Part shown: piece after piece, positions 29,005-39,069 of the stretch | Numbering within the stretch: the stretch's first letter is position 1 | Layout of the letters: the number at the start of each line of letters is the position of its first letter | DNA from: Gimesia fumaroli | GTDB taxonomy: Bacteria; Planctomycetota; Planctomycetia; Planctomycetales; Planctomycetaceae | Assembly (NCBI RefSeq): GCF_007754425.1 | Contig: NZ_CP037452.1 | Location: 5,121,164 to 5,185,163 of the forward strand | Reading direction: 5' to 3' | DNA: 64,000 nt | The notes under the pieces: model-generated | The model's input: only the letters and a program-made list of their open reading frames with translations | Told to the model about the DNA's origin: nothing | Database searches by the model: none | Translations under genes and position numbers: made by a program

Positions 29005-31053
29005 CTAAGTGAGCTGCTGTATTAAATACAGATACTCCAGCGATTTGAGCATCGCTTCCTGCTTCTGATTTGCGGTTCCTTTGTGGCCCCCTTCGATGTT
29101 TTCATAATAATAAAAATCGTAGCCCATCTGTTCCATGCGGGCGGCCATTTTGCGGGCATGCCCGGGATGCACGCGATCATCCTTTGTCGAGGTAAAGAAA
29201 TAAACCTTCGGATAAGCCTGCCCCTCTTTCAAATTCTGCAGCGGCGAATATTTCTGCAGATAGGCCCACTGTTCGGGCAGATCGGGGTTCCCATATTCCG
29301 CCATCCAGCTGGCACCGGCCAGAAGCTTGTTAAAGCGTCTCATATCGAGCAGAGGAACGCCGCAAACGATCGCATTAAACAGTTCTGGTCGTTGTGTAAA
29401 CGCAACGCCCATCAACAACCCTCCATTACTGCGCCCCATAGCACCATAATGCCTCGGGGAACTGAAGCCGCGACTCTGTACCGCTTCAGCAACTGCGTAA
29501 AAATCATCAAACGCGCGCTGACGATTTTCGAGCAGCGCAGAATCGTGCCAGCGGGGACCATATTCGCCGCCACCTCGAATATTTGCCAGCACATACGCGC
29601 CCCCTTTTTCCAGCCAGAGTTTCCCTAACAGCGGGCTATAGTGCGGCAGGATCGATATTTCAAAGCCGCCGTAGCCATATTGTAGAACCGGCGTTGTATG
29701 ATCGAGCTTGATATCCTCGCGATAGACAATGAAGTAAGGGACATCAGTTCCATCCTTGCTGATCGCAAAGTTTTTCTCGACTTTCAAACCACTGGTATCA
29801 AAGCGTGCCGGCGTCGATTGAATTGGTTCTTCGACTCCTTTTGAAAAATCAACGTAATACAGAGTGCTTGGCTGCAGAAAACCATCGCGTGATATGAGCA
29901 AATGATTGCTGTTACTGTCAGAAGAGTTAATGGAAATGACATCGTTCACTCCCCAGGGAATTACCTGCCCCTGCCATTTGTTCTCTTTGATTGTGCATTT
30001 ACGAATCTGGCTTGAGACATGTTCAATCCCGGTGATGTAGACTGCATCTTTGGCACACCGGACCTGTGAGATTGTTCCTGTCTGCCCCGGATCAAACAGA
30101 GGCAGTACCTGGTTGATCTTGCCCGTCTGTTGAAAATCGGTCAGCGAAAAACTGACCAGAGCCCCTGGCTTGAAGCCGCGCCACTCCTCTTTTAATTCGA
30201 CCAGCACCTGACTCTGAAACAGCCCTGATATACTGGCCTTCTCTGGAAGCGGCAGTTGTTTTAAATCGCCTGTCTCTAAAACAAGATAGAAACTGAAATG
30301 ATAAAAGTCGTGTCCACGCAAGACAAAACAGACCTGCCGGTCGCCGTGGTGGAGATCGACGGGATAAATAAAGGTTTCTTCCATGCCTGTTTCCAGCAGT
30401 GTTTCGGCTGCAGAGAGAGGCGCTCCCCGTTTCCAGCGTTTGAGGATACGAGCATAACCAGACGTGTTCAAACTCCCTTCGCCCCAATCGGTGGCGATCA
30501 GTAGTTGATCCTGGTTCTCCCAGCAGAGATTGGTTTTCGCCAGCGGTACTTCAAACCCTTCTTTGACAAAAGAGCGGGAGGGAATATCAAACTCACGATA
30601 GACGGCAGTGTCTGTTCCTCCGGGGGCCAGCTCGATGATACAACGATCATAGTCAGGGGCCAGACAATCGACGCCTTTATAAATCCAGTTCTCGTTTTCG
30701 TCTTTCGCCAGTTGATCGATATCCAGCAGAGTTTCCCAGTCTCGCTGTTTGCTTCTGAATTTTTTGAGACTTGTTCGCCGCCAGATGCCGCGTACGTGTT
30801 CTTTGTCTCGCCAGAAGTTATAGACAAAATCCCCCCGCAGAGTTCCATAGGTAATACGATCGGAGGCGGTCAGAATCTCCAGGGCTTCCTGCTCGTACTC
30901 CTGATAGCGGGGGTCACTGGTGAGGGCCTTTAAAGTCGTGTCATTCTGCTGCATGACCCAGTTCAGAGCCTGTTCGCCTTCAATCTCCTCCAGCCAGAGC
31001 AAAGCCTCTTCCTGATTTGTATTGTTCTCTGCAGGGCGATTCACTGAATCCAT
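29005..31053 (-). CDS. Prolyl oligopeptidase family serine peptidase (S9)
   Basis: The protein has 682 residues, close to the usual 680-710, with no signal peptide, so probably cytosolic. GGAG lies 8 bases before the ATG. An N-terminal seven-blade propeller (opening with DFVYNFWRDKEHVRGIWRRT) is followed by the alpha/beta hydrolase. The nucleophile motif is GRSNGG, the acid lies in STKDDRVHPGHARKMAARM and the His in ENIEGGHKG. NIRGGGEYGPRWH is also conserved. The family cleaves short peptides after proline; some members are acyl-peptide or oligopeptide hydrolases with other preferences. The triad is complete, so activity is expected. Confidence 0.92.
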   Translation of the reverse strand: MDSVNRPAENNTNQEEALLWLEEIEGEQALNWVMQQNDTTLKALTSDPRYQEYEQEALEILTASDRITYGTLRGDFVYNFWRDKEHVRGIWRRTSLKKFRSKQRDWETLLDIDQLAKDENENWIYKGVDCLAPDYDRCIIELAPGGTDTAVYREFDIPSRSFVKEGFEVPLAKTNLCWENQDQLLIATDWGEGSLNTSGYARILKRWKRGAPLSAAETLLETGMEETFIYPVDLHHGDRQVCFVLRGHDFYHFSFYLVLETGDLKQLPLPEKASISGLFQSQVLVELKEEWRGFKPGALVSFSLTDFQQTGKINQVLPLFDPGQTGTISQVRCAKDAVYITGIEHVSSQIRKCTIKENKWQGQVIPWGVNDVISINSSDSNSNHLLISRDGFLQPSTLYYVDFSKGVEEPIQSTPARFDTSGLKVEKNFAISKDGTDVPYFIVYREDIKLDHTTPVLQYGYGGFEISILPHYSPLLGKLWLEKGGAYVLANIRGGGEYGPRWHDSALLENRQRAFDDFYAVAEAVQSRGFSSPRHYGAMGRSNGGLLMGVAFTQRPELFNAIVCGVPLLDMRRFNKLLAGASWMAEYGNPDLPEQWAYLQKYSPLQNLKEGQAYPKVYFFTSTKDDRVHPGHARKMAARMEQMGYDFYYYENIEGGHKGTANQKQEAMLKSLEYLYLIQQLT

Positions 31054-31208
31054 ATTAAAACTCCGTTCAGGAAGGGGCTATGATTGGGTCTGTCGATATT
31101 GTAGATGAAAACTTGAGTCCGTCTTAAGAGATCAGAATAAATTTGTCATTTTTTTCCTGAAGAACCTCCTGAGAAATCAGATATTCTTCGAAATACTGAA
31201 AAGGGGAC

Positions 31209-31237
31209 GTGCAATTAAACCGAGGCATTGGTATAAT
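31209..31237 (+). promoter_or_regulatory. Possible promoter of the DEAD-box helicase gene
   Basis: TATAAT at 31232-31237 is a perfect -10, with a weak GTGCAA 17 bases upstream. It would leave a leader of about 350 bases before the helicase start. Confidence 0.35.
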
Positions 31238-31592
31238 TCCCGACGTTGAGTAGTCAAAAAATATCAGGTTCACTGGATGAAACCCTGATTCAATTTTGAC
31301 TGATCTCCAGAATCTCTTTTATAAAGAATACGCTGTTTGCGGTTCTTTTCGTGTTGTTTTGGCTACTTTTTGCCGAATTCCCTGATCGGGGTTCCGCTAT
31401 CAAGGGTAGCAGTTGGGTGATACGAAGCAGAGCTTCGAGGAGAGCTCTTTTCAGGTAGTAACCTGAAAATGAATCCCTGAGTCCGGAATGGCCGACTCTC
31501 ACCTGTATCTTTTTTCGCACGAGCAATTTCTATTTTTAACACGACGTATACGCCCAGCCTCCCGGCTGAAGGTTCGTCGAAAGGTTCAATGT
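31238..31592 (+). promoter_or_regulatory. Structured 5' leader of the helicase gene
   Basis: The leader has several hairpins: ATCAGG/CCTGAT at 31263-31289, CGAAGC/GCTTCG at 31423-31437, and a perfect 9-base stem TTTTCAGGT/ACCTGAAAA with a four-base loop at 31448-31469. AGAGCT (31430-31435) can pair instead with AGCTCT (31443-31448), which would exclude the neighbouring stems. Long structured leaders are known for cold-shock helicase genes; regulation here is inferred. Confidence 0.4.
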
Positions 31593-33362
31593 ATGTCAAC
31601 GGATGCCCCATCACAGGCAAAATTTACGGATTTAGCGCTCTGCCAGCCCGTCCTGGATTCACTGGAAGCGCTGGGATATCAGACCCCAACTCCCATTCAG
31701 GCACAGACGATTCCCCACCTGCTGGAAGGACGTGACCTGGTTGGCCAGGCCCAAACTGGTACAGGTAAAACCGCCGCATTTGCACTCCCTTTACTTTCGA
31801 AAATCGATCTGGAAGTCAAAGCACCTCAACTTTTGGTGCTGGCCCCCACACGGGAACTGGCAATTCAGGTTTCTGAGTCATTTAAGCAATATGGCTCGAA
31901 ACTGAAAGGTCTGCAGGTCCTTCCGATCTACGGTGGCGCTGACTTTAAAAGCCAGTTACAGCCTCTAAAACGGGGTGTACACGTTGTCGTGGGAACCCCC
32001 GGCCGTGTGATGGACCATATGCGTCGTGGCACACTCAAAATGGAGGATTTGCGTTGCCTGGTACTGGATGAAGCCGACGAAATGCTGCGAATGGGCTTTA
32101 TTGATGATGTGGAATGGATTCTGGAACAGATGCCTCCAAAGCATCAAACCGCCCTGTTTTCGGCGACTATGCCCGAAGCCATCCGCCGCATTGCTGTAAC
32201 CTACTTGCAGTCTCCGGAAGAAATCACCGTCAAAGTCAAAACCAGAACCGCAGATACCATTAATCAACGGTATTGGCTGGCGAAAGGTCATCACAAACTG
32301 GATGCTTTGACCCGTATTCTGGAAGCGGAAGAAGTGGACGGCGTCATTGTCTTTGTGCGAACCAAGACGATTACGACGGAGTTGTCTGAAAAACTGGAGT
32401 CGCGCGGATTTCTCGCTGCTCCTTTGAATGGAGATATTGCTCAGAAACAACGAGAGCGAACTGTAGGCCGGCTCAAAGCGGGCCATGTAAACATTGTCAT
32501 CGCAACCGACGTTGCGGCTCGCGGGTTAGACGTGACTCGCATCAGCCACGTCATCAATTACGATTTACCAGGCGACTCAGAAGCTTATGTGCATCGTATC
32601 GGTCGTACGGGTCGTGCAGGTCGTACGGGTGAAGCAATCACTTTCGTTTCTCCCCGTGAAACGCGCTCACTGCAGACAATCGAACGTGCGATCAAGCATA
32701 AAATCGAGCGAATGGATCTGCCTGCGATCAGCAAAATCAATGAACGCCGACAAGAGCGTTTCAAAGAATCGATCACGAAGGCCATGAAGGGGCCCGATTT
32801 TGAACTGTTTCAGAAGCTGCTGGCTGAACATCAGACCGAATCTGGTAACACTGAACTTCAGATCGCAGCTGCCCTTGCCTGTATGTATCAGGGGAAACGC
32901 CCACTATTCTTAACCGAGGCTCCTCCCCGAAAACAACGGGAAACATCATCTGGACCAGGAAGAGACCATTCTCATTCCGAACGTCCAGAAAGACCGGAAC
33001 GTCGCTTCCAGAAAGACAAAGAACGTCCCCGCAACAGAAAAACCGAAGATGCACCAGAAGAAGGCATGGAACGCTTTCGCATTCAGGTCGGTCACAGTCA
33101 TGGCGTCAAACCAGGCAATATTGTCGGTGCGATTGCCAATGAAGCCGAACTGGATAGCCAGTACATTGGCCGGATCAATATCTTTGATGATTACAGTACG
33201 GTTGATCTACCGGAAGGCATGCCTCGGGATATTTTCCAATCATTGAAAACCGTTTGGGTCTCTGGCCAGCAATTACGAATCTCGCGGTTCGAACAAGCGG
33301 GCGCACCAGTCAAACGCAAACGCTTCAAAGGCAAGCATAAGCACAAACAACAGCGAGTTTGA
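31593..33362 (+). CDS. deaD: DEAD-box ATP-dependent RNA helicase with C-terminal DbpA-type RNA-binding domain
   Basis: The protein has 589 residues from ATG 31593 (AAAGG nine bases before). The upstream in-frame extension from 31488 does not look like helicase sequence. Motifs in order: GYQTPTPIQ (Q motif), AQTGTGKT (Walker A), PTRELA, TPGR, DEAD, SAT, VFVRTK, ATDVAARGLD, HRIGRTGRAGR. A charged linker (ERPERPERRFQKDKERPRNR) leads to a DbpA/CsdA-like RNA-binding domain (ERFRIQVGHSHGVKPGNIVG, IGRINIFDDYSTVDLPEGMP) and a lysine-rich tail. Such helicases unwind RNA in ribosome assembly and mRNA decay, often at low temperature. The architecture is that of DeaD/CsdA, so the symbol is assigned by architecture only. 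Confidence 0.9.
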   Translation: MSTDAPSQAKFTDLALCQPVLDSLEALGYQTPTPIQAQTIPHLLEGRDLVGQAQTGTGKTAAFALPLLSKIDLEVKAPQLLVLAPTRELAIQVSESFKQYGSKLKGLQVLPIYGGADFKSQLQPLKRGVHVVVGTPGRVMDHMRRGTLKMEDLRCLVLDEADEMLRMGFIDDVEWILEQMPPKHQTALFSATMPEAIRRIAVTYLQSPEEITVKVKTRTADTINQRYWLAKGHHKLDALTRILEAEEVDGVIVFVRTKTITTELSEKLESRGFLAAPLNGDIAQKQRERTVGRLKAGHVNIVIATDVAARGLDVTRISHVINYDLPGDSEAYVHRIGRTGRAGRTGEAITFVSPRETRSLQTIERAIKHKIERMDLPAISKINERRQERFKESITKAMKGPDFELFQKLLAEHQTESGNTELQIAAALACMYQGKRPLFLTEAPPRKQRETSSGPGRDHSHSERPERPERRFQKDKERPRNRKTEDAPEEGMERFRIQVGHSHGVKPGNIVGAIANEAELDSQYIGRINIFDDYSTVDLPEGMPRDIFQSLKTVWVSGQQLRISRFEQAGAPVKRKRFKGKHKHKQQRV

Positions 33363-33392
33363 TCTCTGTCGTTTACTGCTTGACCAGACCAT

Positions 33393-33428
33393 AAAAAAAC
33401 CGCGGTCGTGATTCACGGCCGCGGTTTT
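33393..33428. terminator. Bidirectional terminator between the helicase and the coiled-coil protein genes
   Basis: AAAACCGCGG, CGTG, an ATT loop, CACG and CCGCGGTTTT make a long, nearly perfect hairpin with A-run on one side and T-run on the other. It serves both convergent genes. Confidence 0.9.
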
Positions 33429-33446
33429 TGTGTTTGGATTTCGTTA

Positions 33447-34943
33447 TTACTTGTTGTTTCCAAATGCCTTGCTTGTCTGGCCTGAGGACGTCTGCTGTTT
33501 GAGGCGCTTGCTACGAGTGAAGACCTGAGAAACAGTCCCCGACGAAACATCATTCACGCCTGTTTTCTTAGCACCTAACTTGATTTTAGAAGGTACACCG
33601 GAACCAGGAACAAACAGACGACGTTGTGGCTTATAGCCGATATAGCTCAAGAAGTCGTTAATCCCAACGACGCGAACGGCTTTCAGACGAGCTTCTTCCT
33701 TGATTTCTTTCATCTTGGAAATGAGTTCCAGCATTTTGTCACGTTGCTCATCGGTCTTCGCTTCGTCCACATTGGGAGTTTCACCAATCACGAGGAATTT
33801 GGTGTGAACGGTCAACCCGTTTCCGAGCCGCTCTCCATCTTCTGTGACTTCATTGTCGATCTTGGCATTGGCGTTTTCAATGATGCCACGCAGCAGATCC
33901 ATATCCGATTTGCCGTCTCCATCCAGATCGATGATACCGGAAATGGCGAATGTTTCCGGTCGTCCCACTCCCCAGAGCGGCGTATAAATCGGATCGCCGG
34001 GGCTGATAGGCTGGTAAATGTCATCGCCGACAATACGCGCTTCTGAAAGATGCGGTCCAAGAATTTTAGTCACTTCAATGGCACCAATGATGTCTTCTTC
34101 ACCACGGCCAATTCCCTGATGGGATTTACGGTAAACACTGAATGTCATCCGTTTGGGAAGGCGATCGGCTTCTCCCAGGTTGATCCAGACAACGCCCGTG
34201 CTGTTATCCACGGTGCGAACAACTCCATCTGGCTTTTCGAAGCTGACTTTCTGTACCTGATCCAGGCGGCTACGAAGTGTGTCAACCAGACCGGCGTAAC
34301 GATTGTTTTTGTTTTCGAGATCTTTAATCTTTTTGGCGTCGGTTTCACGCAATTGATCGAGTTCGATCAGGATCTCTTCATTTTCTCTCTGCAGAGCCGC
34401 AATTTGCTGATCCTTGGCAGAAACCTCTTCTTCTTTGATTTTCTGTGTATCAGCCAAGTCTTTTTCAGAACCATCTCGGGCCTTTTTGTGCTCATCGACG
34501 ACTTTATCCAACTCCCCTTTTAAGGCAAGGAATCTTGCTTCCAGCTCATTTTTGGCTGTCTGCTCCTGTGCGAGTTGTGTTTTAGTCTGATTCAGCTGAC
34601 CAGACATCTTGATCAATGTATTCTTAATGGTTGGCTCAGCCAGAACAGCTGCATGAGTTTTGATATCCTGCTCGGTGGCCCCAATGACAGTATTGGGAGT
34701 TTTATTATCCAGACCGATATCGTCCTGCTCATTGCCGATCAGTTTTTTGAGTGCCTGCAGTTCTTCGTCCAGCTTGCGGACCGCGGCACTATCCCGCTGC
34801 GAGTCCTTCTGGGCCTGATCCAACTTTGCATTCGCTTCTCCCAGATCTTTATAACCCAGAAAAGCGGCAACGCCACCAATCAATGTGGTCATGACAAAGA
34901 AGATGAGTGAAAAGTGAACAGCAGTTGGTTTACTGGCAGCCAT
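33447..34943 (-). CDS. Membrane-anchored coiled-coil protein of unknown function
   Basis: The protein has 498 residues. One N-terminal membrane helix (FSLIFFVMTTLIGGVAAFLG) is followed by a long coiled coil to about residue 240 (for example TAKNELEARFLALKGELDKV, IAALQRENEEILIELDQLRE). A globular part contains GVVRTVDNSTGVVWINLGEA and ISGIIDLDGDGKSDMDLLRG, the latter with an EF-hand-like acidic loop. The tail is basic. No known family could be named. It resembles envelope or cell-shape coiled-coil proteins only in its architecture. It is divergent from polA, and terminates at the shared hairpin with the helicase gene. Confidence 0.7.
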   Translation of the reverse strand: MAASKPTAVHFSLIFFVMTTLIGGVAAFLGYKDLGEANAKLDQAQKDSQRDSAAVRKLDEELQALKKLIGNEQDDIGLDNKTPNTVIGATEQDIKTHAAVLAEPTIKNTLIKMSGQLNQTKTQLAQEQTAKNELEARFLALKGELDKVVDEHKKARDGSEKDLADTQKIKEEEVSAKDQQIAALQRENEEILIELDQLRETDAKKIKDLENKNNRYAGLVDTLRSRLDQVQKVSFEKPDGVVRTVDNSTGVVWINLGEADRLPKRMTFSVYRKSHQGIGRGEEDIIGAIEVTKILGPHLSEARIVGDDIYQPISPGDPIYTPLWGVGRPETFAISGIIDLDGDGKSDMDLLRGIIENANAKIDNEVTEDGERLGNGLTVHTKFLVIGETPNVDEAKTDEQRDKMLELISKMKEIKEEARLKAVRVVGINDFLSYIGYKPQRRLFVPGSGVPSKIKLGAKKTGVNDVSSGTVSQVFTRSKRLKQQTSSGQTSKAFGNNK

Positions 34944-35429
34944 GATTTTTAAACCTTAAGGATTTTCAAGTGACAATCAGGTGCAGATTGCACCGTGACG
35001 GTAATCGTCTGATGTGTAAAACCAGTTTAGCGTCGCTCTGAATCAGCCATGAATCACTACAGGAAAGACAGATGAATTGAATCTGAAAATTCTGAAGAAC
35101 CGGCATCCTGCCTGCAATCCATTTTAAATGCTGAAAAAGCAGTGTCAAGAAGCTTTCTCATTCTATGTCTTGTGCTGTCAATTGGTTTTACGATCGCTGG
35201 CAGGGTTGACCTCTCCAGAAAAGTACACAAACTATCAGTCATACGACCAAAGCAGCCGAGACAGATAAAAGATTTCAACGAGTTTTGAGTTCGACTTCCT
35301 TAAAGATGGCGATCCGGGCCTGTCTCTTCAATAATGAGCCTGACTCTGCAGTCGAACTGTGGTGTTAACCTCCACATGTTTCCAACTTCGGCAATCTCTT
35401 TTCAGAATTTCAGGTAAAGCTAAATCTTT
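34944..35429. other. Divergent intergenic region upstream of polA
   Basis: This 486-base stretch lies between two divergent starts and must hold both promoters. No coding frame with support and no strong -35/-10 pair was seen. Confidence 0.4.
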
Positions 35430-38126
35430 ATGAAAGAAACACTTTACATCATTGATACGTTTTCTCTGGTATTTCAGGTTTTTCATGCTGTACCGCCCAT
35501 GACCAGCCCCACTGGTCAGCCCACCAATGCCATTTTTGGCATCACCCGCGATATCCTAAATATCATTAAAACCCATTCTCCCGACTACTTAATCTTCGCC
35601 ATGGACTCGAGTGGTCCGGGAACCAGAAACGAGATCTATCCGGAGTATAAGGCAAACCGCAGTGAAATGCCCGAGGATCTCAAGCCTCAGATCCCCCACA
35701 TTATGGATGTGGTTCAGGGATTTCAGGTACCGGTCATTGATTGCCCCGGCTGGGAAGCAGACGATGTCTTCGCCACGATTGCCCGAAAAGCGAAGGAAAA
35801 GGGAATTGAGTCGGTCATTGTGACCAATGATAAAGACGCCCGCCAGCTGATCAACGATGCCGTAAAGCTCTATAATATTCGTAAAAACAAGTTCATGGAC
35901 GCGGATGCGGTCGAAGAGGACTGGGGCATTCGCCCGGAACAGGTGATCGACTTCCAGTCACTGGTGGGAGACAGTGTTGATAATATTCCCGGTGTTCCTC
36001 TGGTCGGTCCTAAAAAAGCACAGACCTTGATTGAGCAATTCGGCTCCCTGGAAAATGTGCTGGCCAATGCCGATCAGGCGAAAGGCCCCAAACTGCAGAA
36101 AAACCTGAAGGAATTTGCTGATCAGGCACGCATGTCCCGCGAACTGGTCACACTGAATACTGATCTGGAACTGGAAGTGGACTGGGAAGACTCGCGTTTG
36201 ACACACCCCGATCGTGATCGATTGCGCGAACTCTTTCTCGAATTTGGTTTCCGCCGCTTCGCTGATGAAATGAAGGAAGATTTCACCCACAAGAGCGAAC
36301 CGCAGGTTGCCGAAGAACGAATCCAGGAAACAATCGACACCAAACCGGCATTCGAAAAATTTATGGCACTGCTGAAGCAGCAGGATGAATTTTGCGTCGA
36401 TCTGGAAACGACAGGTTTAAAACCAGCCGAGGCCGAAATAGTGGGCTGGGCCATCAGTTGGCAGAAAAACCAGGGCTACTACATCCCCGTGGAAGGCCCC
36501 GCTGGTCAAAAAGCCCTTGATCCAGTATATGTTCTCGAACAGATGAAGCCCCTTCTCGAAGATCCGGAAATTCAGATCACTAACCAGAACATCAAATATG
36601 ACATGGTTGTGCTGATGCGAGTGGGCGTGTTTCTGCAGGGAGTCAGCATTGATCCGATGGTCGCCAGCTATCTGTTGAGTGCCGGCGAACGCGGACATAG
36701 CCTGGATAAACTCGCCGAACGCTATCTACAGCACACGATGATCCCGATCTCGGATTTGATTGGCTCGGGAAAACAGCAGAAAAAAATGTTTGAAGTCGAT
36801 GTTGAAAAAGTAGCCGAATATGCGGTGGAAGACGCCGATATCGCCTGGCAACTCTCACGCATTCTGAAAGAAAAACTCAAGCATGAAGGTCTGTGGGATC
36901 TCTACTGGGACCTCGAACGTCCCTTAATTCCGATTCTGGCAGAGATGGAATTCACAGGCATCAAAGTAGATAAAGTCGAATTAAAGCAGCAGAGTGAGCA
37001 GCTTCAGGAACGCCTGACCGAACTGATCAGCGAGATCTATGAAATTGCCGGTCATGAATTCAACATCGCTTCTCCGCTGCAGCTGCGCACAGTTTTGTTT
37101 GAAGAGTTGAATCTGCCTGTCTTCAAGAAAACCAAAACCGGCCCCAGTACTGACCAGAGTGTGCTTGAGAAGTTAGCGCCGTTGCATGAACTGCCGGCCA
37201 GGATCACCGAACATCGACATCTATCAAAATTGAAAAGCACCTATCTGGATGCCCTGCCCGATCTCGTTAATCCGGAAACGGGGCGGATTCATGCCAGCTT
37301 CAATCAGGTAGTCGCTGCAACAGGCCGATTAAGTTCCAGCGACCCGAACCTGCAGAACATCCCCATCCGAACAGAAGAAGGCCGACAGATACGCAAAGCC
37401 TTTATTCCGGAAAACGAAGACTGGCACCTGCTGTGTGCCGATTATTCTCAAATCGAATTACGGGTCCTGGCACACCTGAGTCAGGACGAAGCGCTCAGCC
37501 AGGCATTCCGTGAAGGTGCCGACATTCATACTGCCGTTGCCTCTGATATCTTTCGCGTCTCTCATGACGAAGTAGACAGTGACATGCGACGTACCGCGAA
37601 AGCAGTGAACTTTGGTGTGATCTATGGACAAAGCCCGTTTGGATTATCGGAAGCAATCGGCATCCCGCAATCCGAAGCGGCTGGTTTCATTGACGATTAC
37701 TTTGATCGTTACAGCGGCGTTCGGAAATTTCTGGATCAAATTCTGGAAGACTGTGCGAAGAATCATTTCGTGCGGACGATTTGTGGCAGAAAGCGGGATA
37801 TCCAGGGAGTGCGTGCAGGCATTCAGAAGCAATTGAACATGCCCGAGCGAACCGCCATCAACACCGTGATTCAGGGATCAGCGGCCGACTTGATTAAGCA
37901 GGCGATGATCAATTTGAGCGAACGGCTGAAGCAGGAACAACATCCGGGACGTCTGTTAATGCAGATTCATGACGAACTCGTTTTTGAAGTCCCCGTCGCC
38001 GAGCTCGGATCCTTGAGCCAACTGGTTCGTGTCGAAATGGAGGCAGCAATGGAACTGGAAGTCCCGTTAATTGTCGATATCTCAACCGGTTTAAACTGGC
38101 TCGAACAGACTCCACTGGAGGCCTGA
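35430..38126 (+). CDS. polA: DNA polymerase I
   Basis: The protein has 898 residues and all three domains. The 5'-3' exonuclease occupies about 1-290 (IDTFSLVFQVFHA, FAMDSSGPGTRNEIYPEYKA, CPGWEADDVFATI, GDSVDNIPGVPLVGPKKA). The 3'-5' proofreading domain starts near 320 and keeps its ligands: CVDLETTGL, NQNIKYDM and YAVEDADIA. The polymerase domain has LCADYSQIELRVLAHL (near 670), RRTAKAVNFGVIYG and QIHDELVFEV (near 846). It fills gaps and removes RNA primers in replication and repair. Because proofreading is intact it resembles the E. coli rather than the Taq type. The ATG at 35430 begins a standard N-terminus. coaE follows after about 300 bases. Confidence 0.97.
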   Translation: MKETLYIIDTFSLVFQVFHAVPPMTSPTGQPTNAIFGITRDILNIIKTHSPDYLIFAMDSSGPGTRNEIYPEYKANRSEMPEDLKPQIPHIMDVVQGFQVPVIDCPGWEADDVFATIARKAKEKGIESVIVTNDKDARQLINDAVKLYNIRKNKFMDADAVEEDWGIRPEQVIDFQSLVGDSVDNIPGVPLVGPKKAQTLIEQFGSLENVLANADQAKGPKLQKNLKEFADQARMSRELVTLNTDLELEVDWEDSRLTHPDRDRLRELFLEFGFRRFADEMKEDFTHKSEPQVAEERIQETIDTKPAFEKFMALLKQQDEFCVDLETTGLKPAEAEIVGWAISWQKNQGYYIPVEGPAGQKALDPVYVLEQMKPLLEDPEIQITNQNIKYDMVVLMRVGVFLQGVSIDPMVASYLLSAGERGHSLDKLAERYLQHTMIPISDLIGSGKQQKKMFEVDVEKVAEYAVEDADIAWQLSRILKEKLKHEGLWDLYWDLERPLIPILAEMEFTGIKVDKVELKQQSEQLQERLTELISEIYEIAGHEFNIASPLQLRTVLFEELNLPVFKKTKTGPSTDQSVLEKLAPLHELPARITEHRHLSKLKSTYLDALPDLVNPETGRIHASFNQVVAATGRLSSSDPNLQNIPIRTEEGRQIRKAFIPENEDWHLLCADYSQIELRVLAHLSQDEALSQAFREGADIHTAVASDIFRVSHDEVDSDMRRTAKAVNFGVIYGQSPFGLSEAIGIPQSEAAGFIDDYFDRYSGVRKFLDQILEDCAKNHFVRTICGRKRDIQGVRAGIQKQLNMPERTAINTVIQGSAADLIKQAMINLSERLKQEQHPGRLLMQIHDELVFEVPVAELGSLSQLVRVEMEAAMELEVPLIVDISTGLNWLEQTPLEA

Positions 38127-38424
38127 ATCTATGATGATTATATCAGAAATCCGTATCTGCTCTGCGACAGATCAATTGCCCCTGATATTTGAGGAAGAGT
38201 CGTCGCACTGAAATGTACAATTTTAAGGGGAAAATAGCGAAGTTTCCTTTTTTTTGTTGACAACCAGCATGCTATCGGTAACGATATTAATGCACGCCCA
38301 TGTGTCTCATCTACCAGTTGCTAAGGGATTCAGCAATCATAAACCTCCTGTGTGGTAAGTTTCTGTTGCGAAGGAATGTGTAAGAAAACCATTTTCCACC
38401 AATGCAAGTTGTTTTAACCATCTT

Positions 38425-39069
38425 GTGTCTTGTCATACATTCATTCCCACAATTGCGCTGATCGGAGGGATCGGGTCTGGCAAAAGTGCGGTAGCCCATA
38501 AAGTCAAAACTTTGCGATCTGTAAAGGTAATTGATGCCGATCAAATCGGACATGAGATACTAATATTTCCAGAAGTTCAGCAGAAAATTCGAGAGCAGTT
38601 TGGAACTGCGGTGTTCAATTCACATGGAGAAATCGTCCGTTCCAAGCTTGCCAAACTTGTTTTTGGAGACGAGAAACAACATCAGGAATCATTAGAAAAA
38701 CTGGAAGAAATAGTCCACCCCGAAATCCATCGGAGACTTGAGCAGGAAATTTTGTTGGCCCGGTCTGAAGGACAGGTCGATGCAATCCTGGTTGACGCGG
38801 CTGTGATTTTGGAAGCGGGCTGGAAAGATTTGTGCGATCAGATCGTATTTATTGAATGCCCCTTCGAACAACGCTTCAACAGGGTGACTCAGAACCGAGG
38901 CTGGTCGTCAGCAGAATTAACGAAACGGGAAAACCACCAACTGCCCCTCTCAGAAAAACGAAAACTCGCAAACGGTGTGATTCAAAATGACCAGGATCTG
39001 GATGCTGCCGGACTTGCGTTGTCCAGATTCATCGACGACTTATTAAAACGAAATAAATTAGACAAATGA
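38425..39069 (+). CDS. coaE: Dephospho-CoA kinase
   Basis: The protein has 214 residues, starting at GTG 38425; no good ribosome binding site is visible, so the start is the least certain part. The enzyme phosphorylates dephospho-CoA in the last step of coenzyme A synthesis. Evidence: the P-loop IALIGGIGSGKSAVAHKV, VIDADQIGHEI, and the CoA-domain segment LEEIVHPEIHRRLEQEI followed by ILVDAAVILEAGWKDLCDQI. The C-terminal RVTQNRGWSS and IQNDQDLDAA also fit. The usual LLFE is VILEAG, a small deviation. It lies between polA and rho on one strand. Confidence 0.9.
   Translation: MSCHTFIPTIALIGGIGSGKSAVAHKVKTLRSVKVIDADQIGHEILIFPEVQQKIREQFGTAVFNSHGEIVRSKLAKLVFGDEKQHQESLEKLEEIVHPEIHRRLEQEILLARSEGQVDAILVDAAVILEAGWKDLCDQIVFIECPFEQRFNRVTQNRGWSSAELTKRENHQLPLSEKRKLANGVIQNDQDLDAAGLALSRFIDDLLKRNKLDK

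Noticed and set aside
31488-31592. N-terminal extension of the DEAD-box helicase
   Set aside because: The extension has no family similarity, its start has no clear ribosome binding site, and it lies within the hairpin-rich leader.
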